Shown here in pieces: positions 1 through 5,314 of a DNA stretch of 7,904 nucleotides. The first letter of the stretch is position 1. Each line of letters begins with the position of its first letter. A program made the position numbers and the translations under genes. The notes beneath the pieces were generated by a model that had not been told where the DNA came from, searched no databases, and saw only the letters and a program-made list of their open reading frames with translations. This DNA comes from Prevotella sp. UBA7764 (GTDB lineage: Bacteria > Bacteroidota > Bacteroidia > Bacteroidales > Bacteroidaceae), in contig DLDU01000038.1 in NCBI GenBank assembly GCA_002481295.1, positions 16,574-24,477 of the forward strand. Reading direction: 5' to 3'.

Positions 1-209
1 ATTTCTCGTCAAAGTACCCTTTTGATTTTGGCAGGCAAAGCGATTTGATTGTACGCCTCTGATTATTAACCACTTACAAAAAGTAGCTAAAAATCGCGAA
101 ATCAAGAGCAGAAGAGGGCTTGCTTCAAAAAATCGCCGCCACAGAGGCGGAAAATTGTCAGTTTATCCAACAATATTATGACTGAGCCTCTATCTGTTTT
201 CATTCACGC
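1..209. other. AT-rich intergenic edge, no convincing gene
   Basis: No supported coding region is seen here. On the plus strand a short frame is open from position 3 to a TGA at 60-62, and another from 1 to 46-48. Either could be the tail of a gene outside the window, but both are too short to recognise. The one structural element is the GC hairpin at 136-150, annotated separately as a terminator for the leftward queF transcript. Confidence 0.5.
127..150 (-). terminator. probable intrinsic terminator after queF
   Basis: On the minus strand a perfect 5-bp GC stem (CCGCC/GGCGG, loop TCTGT, positions 136-150) is followed, after a CGA spacer, by six T residues (132-127). It lies about 60 nt past the queF stop codon and fits the end of the yhhQ-queF transcript. 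The stem is short and the three-base gap before the T-run is not ideal, so confidence is moderate. The plus strand shows no T-run after the stem. Confidence 0.55.
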
Positions 210-692
210 CTATTCGTGCGTCTCGAAACGTTTCTGTGCCAAGAGCTCATAGCGTGTGCCCTTGCGCCCATAGTTGGCATAGGGATAGATGCTGATGCCA
301 CCACGGGGAGTGAACAATCCCGTCACCTCTATATATTTAGGATCCATCAACTTGATCAAGTCCTCCATGATAATGTTGACACAGTCTTCATGGAAGTCGC
401 CATGATTGCGGAAGCTGAAAAGATAGAGCTTCAGGCTCTTGCTCTCCACCATACGCACGTCAGGGATATAGCTGATGCGGATCTCTGCAAAATCGGGCTG
501 TCCGGTAATGGGACAGAGCGAAGTGAACTCCGGGCAGTTGAACCGCACCCAATAGTCGTGATCCTGATGTTTGTTGACAAAGGTTTCCAGCACTTCCGGA
601 GCATAGTCCATCTTGTATTGTGTCTTGGCACCGAGGGCTTTGAGTCCCTCTGATTTGCGTGTATCTTCCATATTGTTTTTTGTTTGAATCAT
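210..692 (-). CDS. queF: NADPH-dependent 7-cyano-7-deazaguanine (preQ0) reductase QueF
   Basis: Cytosolic enzyme that reduces the nitrile of preQ0 to the aminomethyl group of preQ1, the base later inserted into tRNA at the wobble position on the way to queuosine. The 160-aa product is the short unimodular (B. subtilis-like) form. Family signatures are present: catalytic Cys60 in [13 protein letters not shown], proton-donor Asp67, the QueF motif ESKSLK at 83-88, and His101-Glu102 in GDFHED, which match the substrate-binding His-Glu of the family. It lies 24 nt after the transporter stop and is probably co-transcribed, so under the same preQ1 riboswitch. The ATG at 690-692 gives 160 aa. An internal ATG at 669-671 (153 aa) is also possible, because conserved sequence only begins around residue 20. 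Confidence 0.95.
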   Translation of the reverse strand: MIQTKNNMEDTRKSEGLKALGAKTQYKMDYAPEVLETFVNKHQDHDYWVRFNCPEFTSLCPITGQPDFAEIRISYIPDVRMVESKSLKLYLFSFRNHGDFHEDCVNIIMEDLIKLMDPKYIEVTGLFTPRGGISIYPYANYGRKGTRYELLAQKRFETHE

Positions 693-716
693 CTGATTTC
701 TATCTTTCCAGCCTTA

Positions 717-1406
717 TCAGAGGCTGAACACATTCCATATATTATAGTTGACGCCTACATCATAGACATCCTCACCTTCGTGCTCCTTAAGTCTTTTCAC
801 GACGCGAATGGTCACCGGCAGTGCAATGATCTCATAGACAGTCTTGAGCACTACTTGCCACAGCATCAGCGCAGGCAGAGCCGTGAGCGGCACAACCCCA
901 CCCAAGGCCAGCGGAAAGAAGATCAATGAGTCGCAACTCTCTCCGGCCACTGTACTCCAAATGGCCCGGGAGGAGAAATGACGGCCTTTGTCACGGATCT
1001 TCATCTTGCTCATCACGTAGGCATTCATAAAACTGCCCACAACGAACGCCACAAAAGAAGCCAGGGCTATGCGGGGTGCTAAACCAAAAACGGCATGGAA
1101 GCCTTCCTCATTGTGCCAGTAGGGCGCACCGGGAATGGCATCACACAGGGCTCCCATCGCCACGAAGAAGAAATTCATGCCAAAGCCCAGCCAAATCAGC
1201 AGACGAGCCTTGCGATAGCCCCACACTTCGCACACGCAGTCATTAATAATATAGGATACGGGAAATACCAGCAGTCCTCCCGTCAGATTAACGGGCCCCA
1301 CGGCAATCTGCTTAGTTTCCAACACGTTTGCCGTAATCAGACAAACACAAAAGAGGGTGCTGAACAGCATGAACAGCACGCTCACGGATTGTTTTTCTCT
1401 TTTCAT
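717..1406 (-). CDS. yhhQ: queuosine precursor transporter (YhhQ/QPTR, DUF165 family)
   Basis: Inner-membrane carrier of the COG1738/VUT family, known in E. coli to import preQ0 and preQ1. The 229-aa product shows about six hydrophobic segments, the first near residues 8-28. It has the family motifs SYIINDCVCEVWGY (about 50-63), an RxALASFVAFVVGSFMNAY-type block, and STVAGESCDS with charged residues inside the membrane. I chose the ATG at 1404-1406. The frame extends nine codons to a TTG at 1431-1433, but that start would lie inside the riboswitch aptamer and adds no conserved sequence. The gene is followed after 24 nt by queF, a match of transporter and the enzyme that uses the imported base. 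Whether preQ0, preQ1 or both are imported cannot be read from the sequence. Confidence 0.93.
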   Translation of the reverse strand: MKREKQSVSVLFMLFSTLFCVCLITANVLETKQIAVGPVNLTGGLLVFPVSYIINDCVCEVWGYRKARLLIWLGFGMNFFFVAMGALCDAIPGAPYWHNEEGFHAVFGLAPRIALASFVAFVVGSFMNAYVMSKMKIRDKGRHFSSRAIWSTVAGESCDSLIFFPLALGGVVPLTALPALMLWQVVLKTVYEIIALPVTIRVVKRLKEHEGEDVYDVGVNYNIWNVFSL

Positions 1407-1409
1407 GTT

Positions 1410-1441
1410 CTTGTTTTTAAAGAGGTTAGACAAGCACTCTG
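1410..1441 (-). promoter_or_regulatory. preQ1-I type riboswitch aptamer
   Basis: Seen on the minus strand: P1 is AGAG (1440-1437) paired with CUCU (1424-1421). The loop segment CUUGU (1434-1430) pairs with the 3' tail ACAAG (1414-1410), giving an H-type pseudoknot. The linker after P1 is A-rich (UUAAAA). The first loop base is U1436, the base just before the P1 3' strand is C1425 preceded by UAA, and an A lies just before the CAAG of P2. These positions match the U, C and A that contact ligand in the Thermoanaerobacter tengcongensis aptamer, whose end is also UAAC...ACAAG. The tail ends 3 nt before the yhhQ ATG, so ligand binding should block translation initiation. P1 is one pair shorter than usual. 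Function is inferred from structure and gene context. Confidence 0.75.
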
Positions 1442-1446
1442 TAAAA

Positions 1447-1493
1447 TATTGAATAATGAATTAAATACAGTATTGAATATTGAATTTAAACAG
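1447..1493. repeat. imperfect tandem repeat built of TANTGAA heptamers
   Basis: Two adjacent units of 24 and 23 nt (1447-1470 and 1471-1493). Each starts with two heptamers (TATTGAA+TAATGAA, then TATTGAA+TATTGAA) and ends in a similar TTAAATACAG or TTTAAACAG tail. The repeat fills most of the gap between the antiporter stop and the riboswitch. Any promoter for yhhQ would have to lie in or beside it; a weak TATTTTAC near 1442-1449 is the best -7 candidate and is not convincing. Confidence 0.75.
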
Positions 1494-1517
1494 TGATAAA
1501 TGGCGACGGCTCCAAGC

Positions 1518-2501
1518 CTATACCTGATAAAGAAGATAAGCGATATATCCGATAAAGAGCACCGACAGTACGCCTCCTTCCCAACGCTCAATGCGATACT
1601 TGGTGAAGGAAAAGAGCCAAAGCAGAATCATGGAGATAACCATCACGCTGAGATCTACAGTGGTAATGCCTTGCGTGCTCATCGGGGAGATGATGCCGGT
1701 GACGCCAAGAATCATCAGAATGTTGAACACATTGGAGCCTAACACATTGCCAATGGCAATGCCACTGTTACCTCTGCTGGCAGCAACTGTGCTGGTAGCG
1801 AGCTCAGGCAACGACGTACCGCAGGCCACAATCGTCAGACCGATCACGGCATCGCTCACGCCTAAGGTATGGGCCAATGCTGAGGCATTATCCACAAACA
1901 CCTCTGAACCGACAATCAGTCCGATCAAGCCAACGACGATCAGCAAGGACGCTTTGCCCACACCGATATTGACCGGCTGCTCCAAAGAATCCTCGCCTGC
2001 CTTCATGCCTTTCCTGGCTTCAAGCAGCGTCAGATACATGAACACGAGAAACAAGACAAACAGTATAGCTGAATCCACCCTGCTGATGTTGCCGTCCAGA
2101 CAGAGCATCAACAGCACTACAGAAGCGACAAGCGCAAACGGGATGTCGCGCTTCACGGTGCCATGAAGGATGGTGATCGGAGCCACCATAGCTGCCACAC
2201 CCACAATGAGCAAAGCATTGAAGATGTTGCTGCCAACCACATTGCCCACTGCCAAACCAGGTTTGCCGCCAAGTGCAGACATCAGACTGACGAAGAACTC
2301 AGGCATGGAGGTTCCCATGGCAACGACAGTCAGACCAATCACAATTTGGGGGACACCCATGCGAGTGGCGATACCTACCGAACCATCAGTGAGCCAGCCT
2401 GCTGACTTCACCACAGCTACGATGCCTATTACCAACAAAACAACCTGAATCCAAGTTTGAGAAGGAGCAAAGTTAAACAGCAACAAACTCATATTAAACA
2501 T
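1518..2501 (-). CDS. calcium/sodium antiporter, CaCA family (YrbG-like)
   Basis: Inner-membrane cation exchanger of the K+-dependent Na+/Ca2+ type family, 327 aa with about ten hydrophobic segments. The two inverted alpha-repeats are clear: GLTVVAMGTSMPE with Glu68 plus GNVVGSNIFN (residues 56-95), and GLTIVACGTSLPE with Glu233 plus GNVLGSNVFN (221-260). Those two acidic residues and the Asn residues line the ion site in the family. A charged linker (about 161-178) separates the two halves. The length is normal. Start: ATG at 2499-2501, with a second ATG at 2490-2492. The promoter at 2510-2540 places the transcription start only a few bases before the first ATG, so the mRNA is nearly leaderless, or begins with a short leader at the second ATG. 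Ion specificity is not determined. Confidence 0.92.
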   Translation of the reverse strand: MFNMSLLLFNFAPSQTWIQVVLLVIGIVAVVKSAGWLTDGSVGIATRMGVPQIVIGLTVVAMGTSMPEFFVSLMSALGGKPGLAVGNVVGSNIFNALLIVGVAAMVAPITILHGTVKRDIPFALVASVVLLMLCLDGNISRVDSAILFVLFLVFMYLTLLEARKGMKAGEDSLEQPVNIGVGKASLLIVVGLIGLIVGSEVFVDNASALAHTLGVSDAVIGLTIVACGTSLPELATSTVAASRGNSGIAIGNVLGSNVFNILMILGVTGIISPMSTQGITTVDLSVMVISMILLWLFSFTKYRIERWEGGVLSVLFIGYIAYLLYQV

Positions 2502-2509
2502 ATTTTTTG

Positions 2510-2540
2510 CAAAGGTACGAAAAAACCCTGAATATTCACA
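2510..2540 (-). promoter_or_regulatory. Bacteroidetes-type promoter for the antiporter
   Basis: On the minus strand a perfect TAnnTTTG box (TACCTTTG, 2517-2510) lies 19 nt downstream of TGTG (2540-2537), which matches the TTTG -33 element at three of four bases. Spacing and sequence fit the primary sigma (sigma-ABfr) consensus. Transcription should start around 2503-2506, only a few bases before the ATG at 2501. Confidence 0.7.
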
Positions 2541-2550
2541 TACTCAGGGT
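2520..2550 (-). terminator. intrinsic terminator ending the nusB-to-DUF5606 transcript
   Basis: The minus strand reads a perfect 7-bp stem ACCCTGA/TCAGGGT (2550-2544 with 2531-2525) and a 12-nt loop, followed directly by a run of six T residues (2525-2520, whose first T also closes the stem). This is a clear Rho-independent terminator. It lies about 230 nt past the DUF5606 stop codon and overlaps the spacer of the antiporter promoter. Confidence 0.85.
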
Positions 2551-2780
2551 CTAAAACTAACAATCACACAATTATAAATCTATCAATCTATTATGCTCTT
2601 ATGTCAAAGCCTGCACTTGGCTTATGCCTTAAGAGACTGGTACAAAACCTAAATGCTTCAAAAAATGCTTAAACCTATTTGCTTACTTATCTGCACTATA
2701 GATTGCAACAGATATGCCACAGCAGCCAGCCGGCCACTGTGGCATAATTGCGTGACAATATGTCATACTCAACACTGCTA
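2551..2780. other. 230-nt non-coding stretch between DUF5606 gene and terminator
   Basis: No credible gene lies here. A 27-codon minus-strand frame at 2683-2766 has no support. The stretch contains a strong hairpin (2713-2746) and a pair of direct repeats, AACCTAAATGCTT (2646-2658) and AACCTATTTGCTT (2672-2684), with another ATGCTT between them. There is also a small AAGCC/GGCTT hairpin near 2604-2621. It is either a long structured 3' UTR of the upstream operon or the site of a small RNA ending at the 2520-2550 terminator. I found no exact TAnnTTTG promoter inside it; TAGGTTTTG (minus strand, 2652-2644) is one base off in spacing. Confidence 0.5.
2713..2746 (-). repeat. 10-bp perfect inverted repeat (hairpin) in 3' UTR
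   Basis: TATGCCACAG (2713-2722) pairs perfectly with CTGTGGCATA (2737-2746) around a 14-nt GC-rich spacer. No T-run follows on either strand, so it is not a classical intrinsic terminator. It begins 34 nt after the DUF5606 stop and could protect the mRNA 3' end, act as a processing site, or be a protein-binding palindrome. Confidence 0.7.
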
Positions 2781-3239
2781 TTACTTAGCAGCCTCTGTCT
2801 CTTGCTCTTTGTTTTCCTCACTGCTCTCAGCCTCCTCGGGAGCCAAAGTAGCCTTGAAGTCGGAATAGCCGTTGGTGACCAGAATGTTGTACCACTGCAA
2901 CAACTTCTTGATGTCGCTGTCGTGAACACGATCCTCGTCAAACTCGGGCAGCACCTCCTTGAAATATGCACGGAGTTCCTTGCCGGATACCTTCTTGTAG
3001 TTGATGGAGGCTTCCTTGCAGCCTTCCTTCTTGGCTACATTGTCCAGCACCTGCCACAAAGGCACATCATCACCGGTAGTGTACATGGCAATATCGCCCA
3101 GGCTGGTCACCTTGTCGGTAGCGAAAGCGGGCTGACGGCGATGTGTGGCATCAATAGCCTCAACGATCAGATTCATCTTACCACGACTTACCAACTTATA
3201 CAATCCGGGCTTACCGGCAATCGATAATATTGTTTCCAT
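2781..3239 (-). CDS. DUF5606 domain protein, function unknown
   Basis: Conserved Bacteroidetes protein of 152 aa. The N-terminal half (about 1-60) begins ETILSIAGKPGLYKLVSRG and matches my recollection of the DUF5606 domain. The middle (about 85-125) contains LRAYFKEVLPEFDEDRVHDSDIKK-type helical sequence. The last 20 residues are a low-complexity acidic tail rich in Glu, Ser and Ala. No signal peptide or membrane segment is seen, so it is probably cytosolic. It is the last gene of the nusB-yajC-ybbR-coaE series, 105 nt after coaE. A weak TAATTTTA box just upstream of the ATG could give it extra transcription, but no -33 element fits. No biochemical function is known to me. Confidence 0.85.
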   Translation of the reverse strand: METILSIAGKPGLYKLVSRGKMNLIVEAIDATHRRQPAFATDKVTSLGDIAMYTTGDDVPLWQVLDNVAKKEGCKEASINYKKVSGKELRAYFKEVLPEFDEDRVHDSDIKKLLQWYNILVTNGYSDFKATLAPEEAESSEENKEQETEAAK

Positions 3240-3344
3240 TGTTTGCTTTAAAATTATGCTTTGTTATGTTGTATATTGATGTTTATCTATCTTGCTTGTT
3301 CTCTCTATCGGCAGTCAGGCAGGCCTCCACCCTACTGTCTCCGT

Positions 3345-3911
3345 CTACTGTCCGAGCGCACGCAGCAGATTATCGACCTGGCGGTCGAGATCAGCCTTAC
3401 CGTCATTGACGATCGTATAGTCGCAGCGGCGCCTCACCTCATCGGCCGGCAACTGGCTGTCGATCCACTGCATGGCTTTCTCGCGGGTGATATGGTCGCG
3501 GGCCATGATCCGGCGGACTCTCACCTCCAAAGGTGCGTCGACAAAGACGAAAGCATCGAAAGCCACACGACGGTCAAAACCACTGTCGAAAAGGATAGCA
3601 CTCTCCAGCCATGCACAGCCGCTCTGCTCGAAGTCCTGTGCCACTGCCGGATGCACAATATCGTCGACCGCCTGCTTGTTCTCATTAGAGGCCAGCAGAA
3701 AACTCGCCAACACTCTCTTCTGCAAATCATGGCCTTGGTAGACATCGTCGCCCACGAGCTCACGCAACTGACGTTGCAAGACAGCGTCTGTGCGCATCAG
3801 CCGCTTGGCAGCAGCATCGCAGTCATAGACCCGTATGCCGCGTTGGGCAAGGAGACGACAGACAAAGCTCTTTCCGCTACCTATGCCACCGGTGATCGCG
3901 ATTCTTTTCAT
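3345..3911 (-). CDS. coaE: dephospho-CoA kinase
   Basis: Cytosolic P-loop kinase for the last step of coenzyme A synthesis: ATP phosphorylates the ribose 3'-hydroxyl of dephospho-CoA. The 188-aa product is near the usual 200. The Walker A motif GGIGSGKS is at residues 8-15. It is followed by VYDCDAAAKRLM, carrying the conserved Asp that acts as base, then an IVHPAV motif, and the lid-region helix RVRRIMARDHITREKAMQWI. A near C-terminal CDYTIVNDG block is also typical of CoaE. The ATG at 3909-3911 overlaps the ybbR TGA as ATGA, which supports both the start and translational coupling. The frame extends 29 codons upstream, but that extension lies inside ybbR and precedes the conserved N-terminus. 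Confidence 0.95.
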   Translation of the reverse strand: MKRIAITGGIGSGKSFVCRLLAQRGIRVYDCDAAAKRLMRTDAVLQRQLRELVGDDVYQGHDLQKRVLASFLLASNENKQAVDDIVHPAVAQDFEQSGCAWLESAILFDSGFDRRVAFDAFVFVDAPLEVRVRRIMARDHITREKAMQWIDSQLPADEVRRRCDYTIVNDGKADLDRQVDNLLRALGQ

Positions 3912-4888
3912 TGCTGCTCGATGAGATAATCGACCTGGTTCATTTCCAGTCTGACATTGCTTACACCTCTCGGCCGTTGTGTGACGTAGAGATTGCATTT
4001 ATCCGACGGGTGGGCTGAGATATCTTTGAAGTCCACCACCACACGGAAGTCACTGGCCTTGACTTGACGATAGAGACTGGCACCGACGGTAAACGTCACA
4101 TTGACCCGCTGTGGAAACGTACGGATGACGGTTCCGATGGCTTTATTGATCGCTGTGATTGGTACTTCCATAGTCTCCTCAGTGAGGATGTCGGGAAACA
4201 GAGTGATCTTGACTTTCGCCGGCGTGATCTTCACACCGTTGATAGGCCGTAGTCTGACCACTCTCGTGACGGTATCGGAGAAGTTGGTGATGCGGAGAAA
4301 CTCTGTCATCACCGTCTCGATGCTGTCCAACTTGGCTTTACTGGCATAGACCGTCACCTTGTCGGGCCAGAACTGCACATGAGAAAGATAATAGTCTTTG
4401 GCCGGCACAATGTTTCCCGCCAGACTCACCTTCACCTCTTTCTTCCGACCATAGTTGAAATAGAAGTCCAACCGGTCGCTCTTGATACCCGAGATGGTAG
4501 ACGAGGAGAAAAGTTGCTGCCTGATCTGCCGTTGGATGTCGACCATCGGTACAATGCCGTGTCCCGTCTCGCCGTCGGCATAAGTGTCGAACTTCAGCAC
4601 CACCGGACGAAAGCGACGACTCGTGGCATAGCCCAAGAGCATAAAGCCCTTGTCGTGGACAGTCACACGCACCGTGTCGGTCAGCGGCGTGGTAATCACC
4701 ACGTTCTTGGGCACTCCGACAAGGCGCACAGCGACCGGAAACTCTTCGTCATACGTCTCATTGAGCGTCTCCATCAGCCAGAAGATGCCGGAGAGGATGA
4801 GGAAGAATAAGAAAATCAGAAACTGCTTGTTCTTGGAACTGAACAAGAAACTTCTGACTATGTTGAGGAAAGATCCTATATTATGCAT
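3908..4888 (-). CDS. YbbR-like (CdaR-type) membrane-anchored protein
   Basis: The 326-aa product has one membrane segment near residues 22-39, after a short basic cytoplasmic N-terminus, then an extracytoplasmic beta-rich part. It contains YbbR-like repeats: FPVAVRLVGVPKNVVITTPLTDTVRV-type sequence at about 50-80, and the DSIETVMTEFLRI...VRLRPINGVKITP stretch nearer the C-terminus. In Firmicutes YbbR/CdaR binds and regulates the diadenylate cyclase CdaA; no cyclase is next to it here, so the role is unknown. The ATG at 4886-4888 overlaps the last 8 nt of yajC. The frame continues to 4933, but that part lies inside yajC and has no family sequence. The 3' end overlaps coaE by 4 nt, pointing to a tightly coupled operon. 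Confidence 0.85.
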   Translation of the reverse strand: MHNIGSFLNIVRSFLFSSKNKQFLIFLFFLILSGIFWLMETLNETYDEEFPVAVRLVGVPKNVVITTPLTDTVRVTVHDKGFMLLGYATSRRFRPVVLKFDTYADGETGHGIVPMVDIQRQIRQQLFSSSTISGIKSDRLDFYFNYGRKKEVKVSLAGNIVPAKDYYLSHVQFWPDKVTVYASKAKLDSIETVMTEFLRITNFSDTVTRVVRLRPINGVKITPAKVKITLFPDILTEETMEVPITAINKAIGTVIRTFPQRVNVTFTVGASLYRQVKASDFRVVVDFKDISAHPSDKCNLYVTQRPRGVSNVRLEMNQVDYLIEQQ

Positions 4889-5204
4889 TAGGCTGCTGCT
4901 GAGCTGCGTCCTGGAAGACGTAGTTCTTATCAACCGTGATCACAACGCCACGTGCCACTTCCACCTCGACAACATTCTTCTCATTGTCGAGACGCTTCAC
5001 GGTGCCATAGACGCCACCGCCTGTGACGACCTTGGATCCTTCCTGCAAAGAGTTTTGGAACTCGCGTATCTTTTTTTGTTTCTTCTGCTGAGGGCGAATC
5101 ATGAAGAACCACATGATGGCGAAGAGTGCCACCAGCATGATGAGCATTCCACCGAAGCCGCCTCCTTGTTGAGCTGCCTGAGCAGCCAGTACCATTGTAT
5201 TCAT
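4881..5204 (-). CDS. yajC: preprotein translocase subunit YajC
   Basis: Small inner-membrane accessory of the SecDF-YajC complex that assists protein export through SecYEG. The 107-aa product has a short Gly/Gln-rich N-terminus, one membrane helix (about 18-36) ending in the hallmark FFMIRPQQKKQKK, and a cytosolic domain. That domain carries SLQEGSKVVTGGGVYGTV, the standard YajC signature. A Gln/Ala tail follows. Start: ATG at 5202-5204; another ATG lies three codons in. The gene follows nusB by 106 nt and overlaps ybbR at its 3' end, so it is probably read from the nusB promoter. No good promoter of its own is seen. Confidence 0.95.
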   Translation of the reverse strand: MNTMVLAAQAAQQGGGFGGMLIMLVALFAIMWFFMIRPQQKKQKKIREFQNSLQEGSKVVTGGGVYGTVKRLDNEKNVVEVEVARGVVITVDKNYVFQDAAQQQPNA

Positions 5205-5282
5205 TTACTGTCTGATTAAAAGATGATTGTTTTGTTATGAATAGCCGCATACCCCATTGATGCCAGAGGCACGCTACACATT

Positions 5283-5314
5283 ATTATATATAGTCTACAT
5301 TATATATAGTCTAC
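5283..5314. repeat. perfect 16-bp tandem duplication over the nusB stop codon
   Basis: ATTATATATAGTCTAC occurs twice head to tail without mismatch (5283-5298 and 5299-5314, plus strand). The second copy contains the nusB stop codon (5311-5313, TAG on the minus strand). Being exact, it is probably recent or prone to slippage. The minus strand also reads TATAAT twice here, but that is not the Bacteroidetes promoter box. Confidence 0.9.

Noticed and set aside
216..653. 145-codon open frame on the plus strand inside queF
   Set aside because: Antisense to queF, whose catalytic residues are all present in the other strand.
1404..1433. TTG start nine codons upstream for the transporter
   Set aside because: It lies inside the proposed riboswitch aptamer and adds residues with no family similarity; the ATG at 1404-1406 fits the family N-terminus.
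1501..1520. GGCT/AGCC mini-hairpin at the antiporter end as a terminator
   Set aside because: Only a 4-bp stem and no T-run on the minus strand.
2683..2766. 27-codon minus-strand frame after the DUF5606 gene
   Set aside because: Runs through the 10-bp hairpin, has no similarity to anything I recognise and no sign of selection; chance frame is likelier.
2696..2971. 91-codon minus-strand frame overlapping the DUF5606 3' end
   Set aside because: Arginine- and serine-rich off-frame translation of the DUF5606 gene.
5283..5314. TATAAT boxes on the minus strand as a yajC promoter
   Set aside because: Bacteroidetes primary sigma factor uses TAnnTTTG, and the TATAAT copies result from the tandem duplication.
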